Part shown: positions 1 through 14,445 of the stretch, in pieces
How the letters are laid out: each line of letters starts with the position of its first letter
Position numbering within the stretch: the stretch's first letter is position 1
From: Apteryx mantelli
Taxonomy: Eukaryota > Chordata > Aves > Apterygiformes > Apterygidae
Assembly (NCBI RefSeq): GCF_036417845.1
Contig: NC_089981.1
Span: 20,852,001 to 20,916,000 of the forward strand
DNA: 64,000 nt
Reading direction: 5' to 3'
Program-made: the position numbers and the translations under genes
Notes under the pieces: model-generated
What the model was told of the DNA's origin: nothing
Seen by the model: the letters and a program-made list of their open reading frames with translations, nothing else
The model's database searches: none

Positions 1-1147
1 CGATGTAGCACTGAGCAGATCCGGATATCTCAGCAAAGGCAACCATGACACAGAAAATGCCTCAAGCTAGGTTTTCTAATTAGTTTGTTGTCTTTATAAT
101 GGATCACTTGTCTCTATTCCACTGGCTTCTAAAATAAGGAAAGAATAGAGGAATGCTTAAAAAGGGTCATTTACAGCCAAATGATTTTTTCATAGAACAT
201 TTGTTCTCTTTGTCCAGCAGAGGAAAACTGATTCCTTGGTTGAAAGCTGCAGCTGAGTTGCAAAGTTCAGAAATACTGCCGTAGTGGGCATATTTTATCA
301 ACTTTTGTCTCTTTACTAGCAGTGTAAAAATGCCATCAGAAGGTCTGGGGAACTCGTGTGTTTGCAGATTTTGAGCCAGCAGTTTCATTTGGAATTTATC
401 TGGCTTAGACACGTAACTAGAAAACAGTACTGAAATTATGACTTTCCCAGTCCCCCCTGTTGGGTTGCTTTTTTGTATGTTGCTCACAGTAAAATAATTA
501 CCATCGTAGCCTATAATATTATATGCATTGGGCAATAGAACTAAAAAAGCAGTGATCCACACCGCTTTTGGAACTAGCGTTTCAAGCCATTTGCAGGTTC
601 TGGGAGACCTCGCTGCACGTGGCTCGATGGCTGCGTTCGTAACGCTGAGATTGTGCTTTTCGGGGAGTGATTTTCACGCCAGCTACCTCCAGGTGTTTAC
701 GTACCCGAGTTAGGCACCCGGGCTGCTTCTGTGATCAGTGGGGTCTCGAGAAAGTGATTCTGAGTGCTGAAGTTAGTAATTTCTCTCTCTCTACTGACAA
801 TATCAGTAATCAGGATCTTGTCTTAGGAACCTGAGGTAGCTCAAGGTAGAGGGTGTGAATGCCTATTGGAAACAAAAATTTCCAACTCTCCTAAATTACT
901 TAGAAGCAGACGTCCCTTTTTAAAAATGATTGAAAAGTTTCTCAAAAGTATGGGTTTCTTCTTGAGAGCTTCGGCCACAGATGCCTGACTTTTATAAGTC
1001 AGTCTCACCATAAGATTGTACTTCTTTTCTTTGCATAGTCTTTCTTCACCCCAAATTCTAATACTCTAGCTACGTAAATGCTGAAGCAATACAAATGCAT
1101 GTTTTTTTCACATTAGTTTGGTGGTTAGATACTTCTCTGTGTGTTTT

Positions 1148-1176
1148 CTTTTCTTTCTTTCTTTCTTTCTTTCTTT
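1148..1176. repeat. (TTTC)n microsatellite
   Basis: Several consecutive CTTT units form a pure pyrimidine tract on the plus strand. Confidence 0.9.
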
Positions 1177-4100
1177 TGTCCAAGACAGCACAGCAATTCA
1201 ATTATTACTGAAAATTTACAGGCTCCATTTTCCCTAAATAATTGAATAAAGCAAATTAAATAAAGCAGAAAAAAGCAGAAATATGCCTGGCAGACAGCTA
1301 GCTTACTAGTTTTCTTGTATAATTGAATAATATTTATCAAATAAACTTTGTATGTACTGAAAAAACAAGAAACATTATAGACTATTAAGATACTTATGCC
1401 TGTTTTTTGTTAGATATCGACTCTCTTGAAAAGGTAAATGGTGTGCATTAGCACTTAGGAAGAAAACAAGCAATTTCATAAATGTTTCAGTAATAACAGT
1501 GATATAAACACTTGTCTCAAAGTGTATTCTGCTAGCATGACAAAAATAGGAATAATTATGTTTATTTTGTTTCCAGACTATTTTCTCTATATATCCTAGA
1601 TATCATTAACGTATTTATGTGAAAAAAATACATATATCAGTAGCAGTGGAATCTGGCATCATCCATGCCTTGCAATTCAACACGTAAATGAAATAGCATG
1701 GGTGGCCAAAAGGACTACCTCTACTATTGGTTAAAAATAGTATAAAAATAGAGGCTGATCAGAACACCTTGCTCTAGCCCTTGAAAGTCAGCGAATACAG
1801 ACCCTGCTGAATGGTCGCTGGAAGTGTTTCTTAATCAAAATCCCAGTACCAGAAACGTGTTACTGAAAAACTATATGTTTTGACAGATGTCTCGGTTGCA
1901 AGCTGATATCCTTTGGGAAGGAGAGTATTTCCCAATAGGAGGTTTTTAATTACTTAGGACTTTAAAGATCGTGTCCGGTACTTCAAGTCAGGAGAAATAG
2001 ATGGCTGAGCAAAGGTGGCTTCAGGGGGGGGAAAGAACGTGCATCTTCCTCACGGTAAAAGGAGATGCGACCTTTTCATTTCTTCCACTTCAGGTGAAGT
2101 GAGGTGCCTCAGTTTTGAACTAGGTCCCTCTAGGTTTGTTCCGTTATTCTCTGAGAAAAATAGACACCTCAACGACATGAGCAGAGGGGAAGAACGATCA
2201 CTGTCCTTTCTGTTAAAGGCCATAAATCATGTCTTTGATTTGATGGTAAAAGTGATCATCTGTTCCTTATTTTACTCATTTATTGCATGAGTAAAGTGAA
2301 ACTGGAACAATAAATAAAACATTTGCAAAATAATGCCGAGCAACATTACTGTTGATTAAATCTTATTTCTATTATAGACGTCAACCTGAAGAAAACTGGC
2401 TTGTTAACAAAAAATTAACCCTGAAATTGAAACGATGCATTTTGTGCTGTCCAAAGATTGCACTGAATTGCACATCTGAAAGCGATATCGCAGATGTTGT
2501 TGCAGATTTCAGACTGTGCCTGTTAAAATGCGGTGTTTTCCTTGGCCCCTCTTCTTTTATTTGTAACCCAGGTACGGAAGTGCCAGCTAAGGGAAAAAAA
2601 AATGCTAGAAGAGCCATTAGGGACTCTAAAGAGCAAAGACTTGCCACGTATTAGCTCATAACCTTCCCTGCAAAGGTCCTGTAGATACTGTGTGCATAAT
2701 ACTAGTAATTACAGTAGGTTTTGATCACTAAAAAAAATTTACGCTTTGAAGTGGCAGTTCTGCTTTTTCCTGATCTGAAGCTCAGCTATGAGAAATAGCT
2801 GGATCATTTGCTTTTCCGAGATTTCTGTCGCCACAGAAATCCTGCTCTTGGTTTCAGAAATTGTTAGCCTATCTTTAAAGAGCATCACATTTTTCTGTCA
2901 GTTATCGCTGTATGGCCCACAGTTAGAAAATGACATTCATGGTTTATATAAATGAAATTTACTCATTTGGTGTATATTTATGGTTAGCTTGCTTATTTTA
3001 TTTGCATTTTTATTCCCGTATTAGCTCTTATTTGAAGAATGTATGTGATATTTAGGGAAATTTTTATGCTTTCAAAGCCATTTTAATATTTAGAGGTGTT
3101 TAAAATATTTTTTATTAGACTTCTGTAAACTAAGACCTTTAAAAATGCAATTGGTGTCAACCATGAAGTTCTGTGAGTCATTCAGGGCTATTAAGAAACG
3201 TACTTGTCTTTTTTCAGGACAGTATTTTTAAAACAAAGTACTAATTCATAGACTATTTTGAAAACATTAAATAGTAAAATATTATTCTCATCTGCAAATT
3301 AGTTCCACTGTAAGCAATGTGAATTACATTCATCTGTATACAGTTCTCTGTGTCCTTATCATTCGGTTTTCTAGATACAGCCTTATTGCTCAGTCTGGTT
3401 CCTCAGATATTTTTCATGCTGAAGTCTGCCGAAATAGCCTCGCCATTCGCCTTTTTCCTCCTCTCTTATTTGTTCCGAACTTTTCCCTCTCCAGTCCCCA
3501 GCCGACCCCTCCAGTGAAACCGCTCGTGGAGCTTGAAGGAATGGAGCAGGAGGTGGCTTCAGTCTGTATTAAAATACACTGCAGGGCACAGGAGGGGGCA
3601 ATGGGACGCGATCCTGTCCGTGGAACGATAGTCCCAGTCGCACCTCAGCTCCTTCTCAATAAACACTGCCATACTGGTGAACTTGGCATGAAAATATTAG
3701 CAGGCGTATGTTGAGATGTTAACCGCTAAGCTCCCTTATTAAGCAGCACTTTAATTTTTTTAAAAATTAAAAACCATGCATGCCTAAATTTAGGACTCTA
3801 ACTCTGTATTTGGATACCTTACTATGTTATTTGATTGCCTGTAAATTCTAATTAACCTCTTCTGTATCCGTTTGGCTGTAACACTCAGTCTTCATAAATT
3901 CGTGATGCCTATTCTTTGTGGTTCTATAGCAGGTTGGGATCAGGTTAAAAAAAGAAAAAAAAAAAACACTTCGACACATATCCATCCCTAATTAGGAAGC
4001 CACTCCATACAGTTTAACTTGTAACACTAGTAAAATGATATGGTTTGTATTAAGGAATAAAAAAGAACCATGTATATACCTGCTTACAGTTGGTCGAATG

Positions 4101-5010
4101 GTCATGTCCAGTGAAATCCATATTAATGTAGGTTTACAAGACAGCAGCGTTCTACAACTGGAAGAGCAGAAGGCCGGTAGTCTGGCCCCCAATTTGTTGT
4201 CGCCCCTGCTGCGCTCCCGCCGTTCTCCTTTAGACCTGCTCTCTCCGTAGCCTCCGCCACCCGTGCTTGGCGCAGGTTCCCCTCACCGTTTACCCTTCCT
4301 CAGGTGGGCTCGGGGCGCAAGACTCCCGTCACCGAACCGCTGAGAAACGGCCATAAATCCCTGCTTCCAATTTGGGGTGATACGATTGGTGCAATTATTT
4401 AGTAGTGATCTGAAAGCTAAAAACTTCTAAAACTTTTTTGTGCTACCTCTTGTCGTTATGGTATTCCGTAGCTGGTGTTGTCTCAGCAAAGTATAATCAC
4501 AGTAGTATTTTTTTTATATCAAATATTTGCAGCCTACGCATTCTTTTTATCTGTTTGAGGTTTCATAGAACCCTTCCCCTCCTAGCTCTCACATACAAAG
4601 TATTTTGCTTAATGCTACTATTTATTTCAAAAAATACCACCAATAGTCTTCTGTTATAGGGAAAAAGGTTGACATTCCAGTGTGAATTTATTCTTTTTTT
4701 TTTTTTCCAAGAAATGTATGGGCAAAGAAAATAATAGAATCGAGGATGAGAAAAGTTAAATATTCGTTTCTGTGTAATAGCTATTATAGCTTTTCACTAC
4801 AGAATTGCAGGACTGGAATCTGTGCTTACTAGAATTATGATGTAAAAAAGGCCTTTTGAGAATAAATGGCACCAGGCTAAATTCCTGGTATAAAACCGCA
4901 GTCAGAACAACTGGAGCATTTACACAGAAAGATATTTTAAAATTTTTGCTTTTGTGTTGTTTGGTTATGAATTTGGAGAAATGCTATTAGTGGCAATAAC
5001 TATTTGCTTC

Positions 5011-5050
5011 TCAAATGGTTATGTATGACCTCAAATGGTTATGTATGAAC
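5011..5050. repeat. 20-bp tandem duplication
   Basis: A 20-bp word starting TCAAATGGTTATGTATGA occurs twice head to tail. The copies end in CC and AC, a single difference, which suggests a recent local duplication. Confidence 0.9.
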
Positions 5051-6828
5051 TCCTTGCAACTGAACACTGTTTTAACATTAGCTATAATTATCTTCTGGTT
5101 AGTTCACTCTCTAAAAAAGGTCATTCTTCTGGTTTTGGATTGTTTGGATTGTTGCATGTCATTCTAGTCTATACTTATATGATACTCTGAGCTACAGGGT
5201 TTGAGGGGTTTCTTCAGGATAAGAAGAAAAATGAGTCAGCTCTTACCTTGTCCGAGTTCACCTGGTTATCCAGTAAATTCCCAAGGTGGAACAAATGTCA
5301 AGCAATTGTGAGCTTAAACCGTTACGGCCAGACCTAAGCAAAAGCACATGCTTGCTGCTCCTTCCATAAATGTCAGAATGTTTAAGTGACAGCATGACTG
5401 AAGTGCCTTGTCTTTATTGTATTTTTAACTTAGTTTAGTTCCCACCATAGTAGGGGTCAACCAGACGGCTTTGGAAGGAAAGCCATCATGAGAATCTCCT
5501 ATTCTTCCTCACCTTCCCCAGTCATTTATTCCTGCCCCGCAGAGATTTTTTAAGAAGTAAAATCAGTCAGGGATTCAGTTCGAAGTACAGCTCCTCGCAT
5601 ATTCATATGTTATAAATTGCATTCAGTGGTGTTGCTTTTTCAGCCATGAAATTCAGTTTGAAGCAGCACATGCACGAAAGCATATCAGATCATAATGTAT
5701 CTTTATTGGAACACAGACAACTGTATCTGAGTAGAAACTGCACAGGGGAGTCAGGATAAACTGTAATTACTCATGCTGGCATTTGAACCTGACACAAAAA
5801 TCCATAGCGTTTTCATGTAATAAGTATTACAAGATGCTGATGAGTGCGAGCACACAGATCAGCTCATTCAAGCACGCAACCGTACGAGCGTCGTCTTTTA
5901 AGCGTCTGCCATATGCTCGTCCATCCTCTAGCAAGCAGTCAAGCTTTTGCTCTAGCAGTGCTAGTTAGGTAGGACGATTTGCCTCTCCGCATGCCCTGAA
6001 TACGGCCATTAAAAGTTCCCTCCAACTATTCACCTGGGCCAGAGATTTTCCCTCGTTGTTGCCTTTACACCAAACCTTTTATTTTTGCCCTGAGTAAAGC
6101 CATCGTCACTATCGCAGATCTGTTCACGTGAATGTCCGGAAGTGCCATCATTGCAGCCTCGATACTGTCCATCTTATGGTATGTCTGTTGGGTGGTTCAC
6201 GTGATTAGAGAAAATATTTGTGTCTCTGATCCTGGGTTATGTGTTGTATCTCATGATGAGTGGTTGCCTATCAGCTAGTGATGATTTCCTCTCTCTTGCT
6301 CTCTATTGATGCCTAGTTGGTGTTTATTCCTCCTACAGCCCTGACTTTTTTGCAAATCTGGTGACAACCTTTCCTCCAAATGGAGACCCTACATGATGTA
6401 AATCTGATTTTCAGGTAATTCTGCCCCTCGGACAGTTCTGGGATGCTTAGCAACCTAGTTGCTGCTACACCTTTTCATTAACATTTATAATTAATCTTTT
6501 TAGCAAAGTGCAGAAGACCCAGAACTTTATGGCTAATTCTCACATACGGTATTTTTCTCTGGTGGAGAAAATGCCTTCTAAAAGCTGTGTCATGTTTCTA
6601 TGTGAGTCAGGAGATTAACCCAGTTTCTTTCTTTCCTAGACCTTACGCGCTCAGAACCGAGACAGCTGTTCTCATATTTGGTGTCAAAATGGCCCTAAGC
6701 CTCATCTCCGCAGGACCAGGTAATGTTCCCATACCTGTGCATTTCATTGCTTAGAGACCAAAGGACCCGGCTAACTCCATTCAGATTCCGTTAAATTGCT
6801 AACTAGGTTATGTCTCTTACCTGTCAGT

Positions 6829-6878
6829 ATATAGCTATATGTGTGTGTATGTGTATATACATATATACACACACATAT

Positions 6879-6909
<31 letters not shown>

Positions 6910-6990
6910 AGTATAGTATATACATATACATGTATATGTACATAGATATGCATATACACACATATGTATATATGTGTGTATATATATATA
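6829..6990. repeat. Compound (TG/CA)n and (TA)n microsatellite
   Basis: Alternating purine-pyrimidine sequence: TGTGTAT blocks, a pure (AC)n run near 6883-6906, then TATACATA and TATATATA runs. Open frames through this tract on both strands only encode its low-complexity repeats. Confidence 0.9.
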
Positions 6991-9900
6991 GCTACAAATA
7001 CGTTGCTCTCGGAATAGTTAATAGAATAAGTGTACTTCCATCATCTGGCTTAAGGATACAATTACAGTACGTTGGGCTCAGATAAAGCACAGCTTCAGAA
7101 AGGAATGTGGATGCTGTTGGTACTCGCTGTTTTTTAAGAGATTGTCAGAAACTAGCAGAGCACCGCGCCTGACTTCAAGATGACACGAACGGCTTCCGTC
7201 CTTCCTTCCATTTTCCTCAGCTGATTGCAGCACTTTCAGAGCGCAAATCAGAATCCGACCTATGCTGCCTTCTTGTCTAACTGTCATCTGCTCTTATACC
7301 TGTTCTTGATAGCGTATTTGCTTCTCGGTCACAGCTGTAGCTGAAGTTTTTCTATTATTTTGTAGGTATGTCTTAAAGGATTAGGGGTCTTTTAATGTCG
7401 CTTACACAAAGTTACATGCTGTATGCAAATGCAACACACTAAAAAGAGGACCAATAATTTAATCTGTCAGGAATGTTGAAATTTTTGATGTGCTGCATTT
7501 AGGATGGGTGTCAAGGAACTAGGCCTCCTGTCCAGTCCTTAGCCTCTCAAAAATGCGTCCTACTCTCCAGAAACCTAGTTTCATGAAAAAGGGATAGAGT
7601 GCTTAAATAAAATCTACAGAAATTACTTCTACAGCTTTGTGGGTTCCTCTTCGTGAACTATAATCTAACCTCACTATAGCTATTCCTATGACCTATGTAA
7701 ATATTAATTTTATCAGAGGGTCAGGGTACTCTCTGTAATACGGTTCAGCAATTTATCATATCAGCGTAATGAAGAAATGCTTCAGTCAAACCGAAAATCA
7801 ATATGTAACACTTCTACGGAGATTACATCACACTGATCAAAATTTAAACAGTACTTTTAACAGGGAAGAGTAAAGAATAGAAATAAACATGTATTTGCAG
7901 GTTAAAGAGAACATGCATTGAGAAATGCAAGAAACGGTTGTTGTGTGAAGATCGACCTTGTATAAGCCTTGTTCTAATACAGCACTTGCGAACTGGAGAA
8001 AAAAAATGTCTCTTGCTGTGGGCATTGCTACAAAGCAGAGCTGTATTATGAAGAAGTAGACTGTATTATTTATTCCAAAATCTAACCAGTATTTAGAATC
8101 TCAGAGAGAATATAAAGCATGGGAAAACTTTCTTCAGGATAAAAAAACCCCAGTGTTTTTAAGTATAGCTTTTATGGCAGTTTTGTCCAGGTTTTGGCAT
8201 GGCTAACACTATCACGATGGTATGGTTTAGCCTCCGTAGTTACTGAACTCAAGGGTAAGGCAAGGGCGCGATGTGTTAGCAAGCTCTAACTATAAAACTA
8301 AAATATTTCTTCAGTTGTAGTTGGCGAAAGCAACTCACTGACACCAAAGGGCCGTATCTCAGTAATGAATTAGGTGACTCCCGAGTCGATCTCCACTTTC
8401 AAAACCGTGTTTATCCCAGTAGACATGTACTATATGAAAACACGGTAACGATCAGGCAGATTGCTTTGGGACTCATTCCCCTTAGCTGGAGGCGCAGCTG
8501 GAGTGCTATTAATATCTCATCTAATAAATCTAATACTTGCTGATAGGAAATTTCCATTTGTACTTTAAAATGTCTTCTTTGATGCCAGTAGTTCCGTGAT
8601 TAATACACAGCTCTGTTTACATGAATGAGAAACGTTTTACATTTTCATACCTCCAGCAGTACGGATTTGGTCCAGAGCTTAATCTTTCAGGCAGGCGTCT
8701 ATTCGCCTGTTGCTGATCTGACCCAGAGGGACAGTAAGAGATGGCCGGGGAAAGAAAAAAGGACAAGCACAGCGGTAGCGCTCCGCTTATCCCCCCATTT
8801 GCAACAGTCTATGGCACGGGGACTTCCTGCGCGGGGGGTGTATCTAGCTATTTAATAGGCCTGATGCTTCTATTCTCTGTTGTTAATTTACTGAATCGCT
8901 TTTGAACCCGTCGAAGCTTACTGCTCCGCTGTAACCTGTAGTTCCACGTTCAGTTTTGCAGTCCCTTTTCTTAAGTTTGTGGCTTGATAATTTAGTTCAA
9001 TGCCCTGTGCTGCTTATTGTGTGGAAAACAGTGATCGTTTTTCTATTCATGATTTTATACATCTTTATCATGTTCTCAGTCACTGTTCTTCAATGCAGAA
9101 GACTCCAATTCTATTTCACCTTATCTTTTGCAGAGGCTATTTTGTACCTTCAGTCATCCCTGCTGTTGTTCTTGGCACCTTTTATTGTTCTCCTCTCTTT
9201 CTGTGTTTGGGGGGGAGCAGAACTACACACAGGATTCAGGATGAAAGTGCGTGATGGATTCAGATGGAATTAAGCTTCTTACTTTGTTTCTAGTAATTCC
9301 TAAAATTTTTCTGGCTTTTCTGATTACCCCCTCATCATAAAGTTAATATGTTTAAAAAACTACACAAGTAATTCCAAGTTCTTTTTCCTCAGGACATTAC
9401 CATGGTTAAAGCTTACGATTAGATTCTCTATATATATTGTTGGCTGTTTTAATCTCAACCCCTTTACTTTGAAATTATCAAAATAGATATAATTGATAGA
9501 TACAATTCAATATGCCATGTTACTGTACGCCTTTATTCAGTATTGTGAAATCATTTGGGAATTCCCTGCGCATAACTTTCGTTTTTGCTTCCCTAATTCA
9601 GACTGGCAGGCAAACGTCATTGCGTTTCCATGCTCACCATTTTCGAGATCACTTAGGAACACGCTAAAAACACAGTCCCATCATAGACCTGTATGGGATT
9701 CTGCTAATTGACAGCCCTGCATTAAAAGTCAGTGGAGATGTAGCCTAGGTGGAATCAACTGCTGGGTGACAGTAGCTTGAGATGCTCAGGAACATAGTTT
9801 GGGTTGTAGGTACGTACCCAAATGTGCTAGCAGTGATACCTTTTTGATATATGTGAACAGGGACTCTGTTGTGAGCTAGCAGACTTGCAAATAGCTTGAC

Positions 9901-12900
9901 ACAGAGAAGTAAGAGAATATTTCAGTTGTGGGCTCAGAATTACTCAGTCCCTCTGAACACACTTTGAAGTCAAGCTCTGTTTTTCACAACATTTTGATGC
10001 TGGGAGTTATGCATTTTTGTTTTGCTCTGCATTTTGCAGGTATTCCTGCTGCTTGGCATGAAAACTGGTTCAAGAGATCATATTTCAGAATGTTCTAAAG
10101 CTTACAAGCTTATTCAGATTTTTGCTTTCAGAATTTAGTCAAAGAAAATTGTATTAATAAAATAGAAGGTAGTAGAAGACGATGGAAAGATCAGCACTAA
10201 GGAAATATAAGAAATGGCAGTATTTAGGAAATGTAATTATGCCGAATGCACCTCATCTGTTTCGTGAGCAATATGACTAGGTGCGACAGAGGAAAAAGCA
10301 TTTGTGACTCTCTGATGTGAGCATGGTGGGTAGTTCAGCATCAGGAAACGCATCTGTTATAGAAATAAGATTTCCATATGGTCAGTATTGACTAACGTGC
10401 TGCTGACTACTGTAGTCAGCCAAAATAGTACGTCAGATCACGGAACGAACACAGGAAACAATTCTATTTTTCTACAGTATTTCTTTCCGTCGGTCTAAAT
10501 CCAGAGATGACACTGTGAATGCTGCCTTTGACAGAGCTTTAGAGCCTGTGCAAATGCAATATAACAAAACTCAGATGTACCCCAGGAGCATATCAAGTAG
10601 TTACGGGATGAGGACAGGACTAGCAGCAGTTGAGCCTGTTGCCCACACTTAGGAGGCAGAGATGTCTAAATCCAAATTTTCGATTAGCGTGGGGGAAGGA
10701 CCCAGCCACCAACCTGAGTACAGCAGCACAGCCGACAGCATCATGGGATTATGGATATGGTAAATTAGGGACCACAGATTTACAGGTTTCCTCATGCACG
10801 GTATTGCGTCCTCACAGATCATTAAAATGCCGTAAATCCCTCTGTAAGTGAGATTATTTTGAATAGTGGTATGCCACGACAAGAACGGGGAGCGGGGGAG
10901 AATACTTCTCAGATGACTCGGACAGTTTTAGCCGGTCAGAGCTATTGCGCCACGCTGTGTTTCGTCTCTCTGAGACGTTCGCAGTCAGTGAAGAACATTT
11001 GTTGAAACGAATGGGCTGCTCCACGTTTCTCTAGTGTTATTCTCAGCAGAGAGCCTTTTAAAAAAATGGCTTTTGCAGTACTGAAGTGCTGCTTCACTCC
11101 CCTCTGGTCTTCGTTCCTCGCAGAACGTTGACAAAGTCCACCTTTCTCTGCAAGAATCCCCGGGGCCCAGCAGAAAGGTGGAGAGCCCAGAACAAGATCA
11201 GCTGTCACTTCTTAAAAAACCCCCAACAAATAGCAGCAATGGAAAACTTACTGCCCATCAGGGTTTGCTAATATAGGAGTATCATTGGCTAAATATGCAT
11301 TGTATTTTTGCTCCTTTCAGGATGCAAACGCAGTATCGTGTTTAAACCACGGTATTCTTTTTATTTTTGTAGGTACGAGCTTATGCAAGGAACTCGTGAA
11401 GAACAGAAGTAACTCTCTGAAGGTAGGGAGATACAGCAGTTTCCGCATTTTCTCTTCAACCTCACCCTTGTCTCAAAGCCATTTTAATGCTGTCCTCTTA
11501 GAGAGATGCTATGATCCCAGTCTTTGACAAGCGCTATAGCCTTCCAAGTAATATTGCACAGTGTGCCCCAGAAGAAAGAAACCTTCAAATTGTGACCTTA
11601 GCTTAAAAAAAAACAACAAAAAACCCCAGCAAGCACCTGACAAGCCAGACTGAAGCTGCCAGATGCTATCACTTTTTGAAATCCTAAGATTTCCCCTGGA
11701 ACATCACTGTATATGTACCTCTGCCCTTTAGCACATTGCTACATATTGCTAGAGATGTCCACAGCGTGGTCTTGAGCACAGAAATGAGAGAAAGGGTGCT
11801 CTTCCTGGTAATGAGTTGTGGCAGTCTGCCACAAGCAATCACTGTTCCAGAAAGGAGGGGAAAAAAGTATTTCCTAACGTGCCGGGGAGGAACTGGAGCC
11901 CGTGTAGATGATTGACAGGATGGGATCTGAGATCCAGCACCTCACAAAGCTGAACGTTCATTTGAGCACTTATAAAATTATTTTCTTGTGCTTATTTTTG
12001 GGCAGCACTGGAGGCAATGTGCTTGCTGTATATATTCTTCTGTTGATTCATTTCCTGGGGATACTTTAAATTGCTTGCTATGAATGTCGTACCCTTTAAA
12101 ACCTGCGTTTTCTTTTCAGCAATGTAAGTTTGATTCCTTAGACTCTGTGTTCATTTTCCGTAGTTTCAGCTATTGCTACGTGCGGCATTTGGGAAGTACA
12201 GAGACTCTCTCTAGCTACCTGTAACTCTTTATTACCTTTGAATGCTGAACTTATTTGAATGTGATTTACAGTGGTGCATCTTACCGTTGAAAATGGACAT
12301 AAAGCTAGAATTGAGTTAAGGGTTGGATGTTTTTCAAGGAGATACCATATGGAAGTAAGACGTATTTCAAAGTGAATGAACGGGTTCATGTGAGCTGGAA
12401 ACTTCTACTTGAATCAGATTATATCTGGAAAGGGGTATTAAGGTTATGGAGAAAGGAGACCAGTTATTTTTCAGCTAAGCTAAACTAAAAAATATATACA
12501 TATATACCATTCCAACTTTAGTTTAAGCAATCCATATCCTACCACTGATGACTCTGTCACCTAAGGCAGGCTTGAAGGCCAGACCCGTAGGCTGAGGCCC
12601 AGCCTCTCCACGGCAATGGCCAGGACAAGGGGTGGCAGCGTAGACGCTCGGTGTGTTCCAGCAGCAGAGTGCTGCTTGAGTGGACATGGTCAAAGCTTCA
12701 TCCCAGTTAAAAGAAAACCCACCTACACTAAGGAAACAAACTATTCTGGGGAAAATTGGTTTTGCCAGCAGAAGTGCAGATGTTATTTTTGTGACTGAAA
12801 GACAGGCTGATGCAGTGCAAAGCAGTGATATAACTTGAGCGCGTGCTTTCATTTTAAGGACCGTTCTTAGGAGGTTTCTGGACGTGACGATGGGGAAACC

Positions 12901-14209
12901 AAGGCATAAGGCACCCACCTTCCTTTCCCCACATTGTGCTTCCTAAATTCGTTTAGTATTACAGTCACTTAGTGGCCTGAAAAGCTCAGGTAACGCAAAC
13001 CTTGACAAGAAGGAGACCTCAAGAAGCAGCTGACAGGCAAAAGGAGACCGTGCAGCGCGGCCCTTAGCTGGGGTTGTACAAGAGTAATCCAGCTTTATCA
13101 GCTTTGCCAGCCTTTACTAACTTTTTTTTAATCTCACGGCGGGGGATTTAGATGCCCTGACAGCCTGCATGTAGCATAGTCCACAGCCGGTTACGGGACG
13201 TAGCCCTGCCGTGGGAACCGCAGCCTGGCTGCTTCCTCTGCCGGGACTGCTTCTGCAGGGGCTGTGCAGGAACGAGTGAGAAGAGCGATGAAAACGCAGA
13301 GCCACCAAGGACTCTGTCTTTCTTTAACGGGTCCCCTTGAAATTCAGTTTGGAATATTAGGTACCTTGTGCAAAAAGGCATGTGCAATAGAAGGTGTACA
13401 AGCAAAACTGTAGATAGAGACTGTAAAACAGAGAATAAGGTTCTTCATTGAAGCTCAAATCATCTACAGACTTAAAATACAGGAAAAGTAAGTTTTATCT
13501 TTGGAATGAAGAACTAACAATTTCTGGTGTATAATAGAGAGATAGGAGAAATCCACAAGGAAAAAAAACACCCTTATTTTTTTTCCATGTTTCCAAAACA
13601 TCAAAATGATTTTGACATTTCTGCAGCAATATTTTTGTGAGTCAGTGTGATGGTGCAAATGAAATAAGCAAATTGCCGCGGGTCTGTTTCATTTGCCGTT
13701 GTGTTTCTGACTAAATATAGTTGCACGATGACTGTTTTTGTGTTTCGGTCATGAAGTTATGCATATTCCATCTTTGAAGATTGTATTCTCATATGCAGGT
13801 TCATACGAGAAATCGATACCTGTGCCATAGATCCATAAACATCTTTATACCATAGGACAGTAGAAAATAAGTTCTGGGTTTCTTGTTCTGCCCTTTTTTC
13901 CACCCCCCCCCCTCCTCTCTAGACGTCTTATTTGTGCTGTACATCTTCACAGGATTTTTTTACATTGCTACCACCTAATGGTCATAATGTCTTGCCTTAA
14001 CTCTAATGGTAGTAATTTCGTCTCACTCACATACAGCTTTCAGACAGAAAGCATACAATAGCTTTTGTTCACTTTAGAAAAAAAAAAAAAAAGTAGTAAA
14101 ATACTAAAATTACTGTCAGACTTTCATCACCCAAATTTTTCTCTTCGCATGTTAAAGTCTTTTTTCCTCAGTTTTCCTGAATTTCTAATAATAAAGAGGG
14201 TTATGATTA

Positions 14210-14445
14210 ATTTGCAGATAGAGTAACCTTTTTCTCAATGCACACTACTCAATAAATGAACAAGCTGCTTACAGTAATTAAAGTAATGTCATCCTGTGCT
14301 CAAATTGCTTGTGCTAATAAGGCTAATTGGCAACAGCAAGCATTAACTGTGATTAGTCATATGCATCTAATGTCATCACCAGTGCCTATAATTTTCTGCA
14401 TAGAGGGAATTTCACATCTGTTTTAAATCAGTTGTCTGCTGTCTG
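14210..14445. promoter_or_regulatory. Candidate conserved non-coding enhancer
   Basis: This AT-rich block lacks simple repeats and open frames. It is dense in homeodomain-type cores (TTAATTTG, AGTAATTAAAG, GGCTAATTGG, TGATTAGT) and has a POU-like ATATGCATCTAAT. Such composition is typical of deeply conserved vertebrate developmental enhancers. It lies about 21 kb beyond the 3' end of PPP6R3. In mammals a remote galanin enhancer (GAL5.1) lies in the corresponding PPP6R3-GAL interval, so a related element is conceivable. I have no alignment; this call rests on composition and position. Confidence 0.3.

Noticed and set aside
167-562. 131-codon minus-strand open frame with a hydrophobic start
   Set aside because: It begins with GTG rather than ATG, has no family resemblance that I recognise, no splice context and no conserved motif. 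A frame of this size is expected by chance in this AT-rich DNA.
6771-7085. Open frames rich in His/Thr/Tyr or Val/Cys
   Set aside because: Translations of the (CA)n/(TA)n microsatellite.
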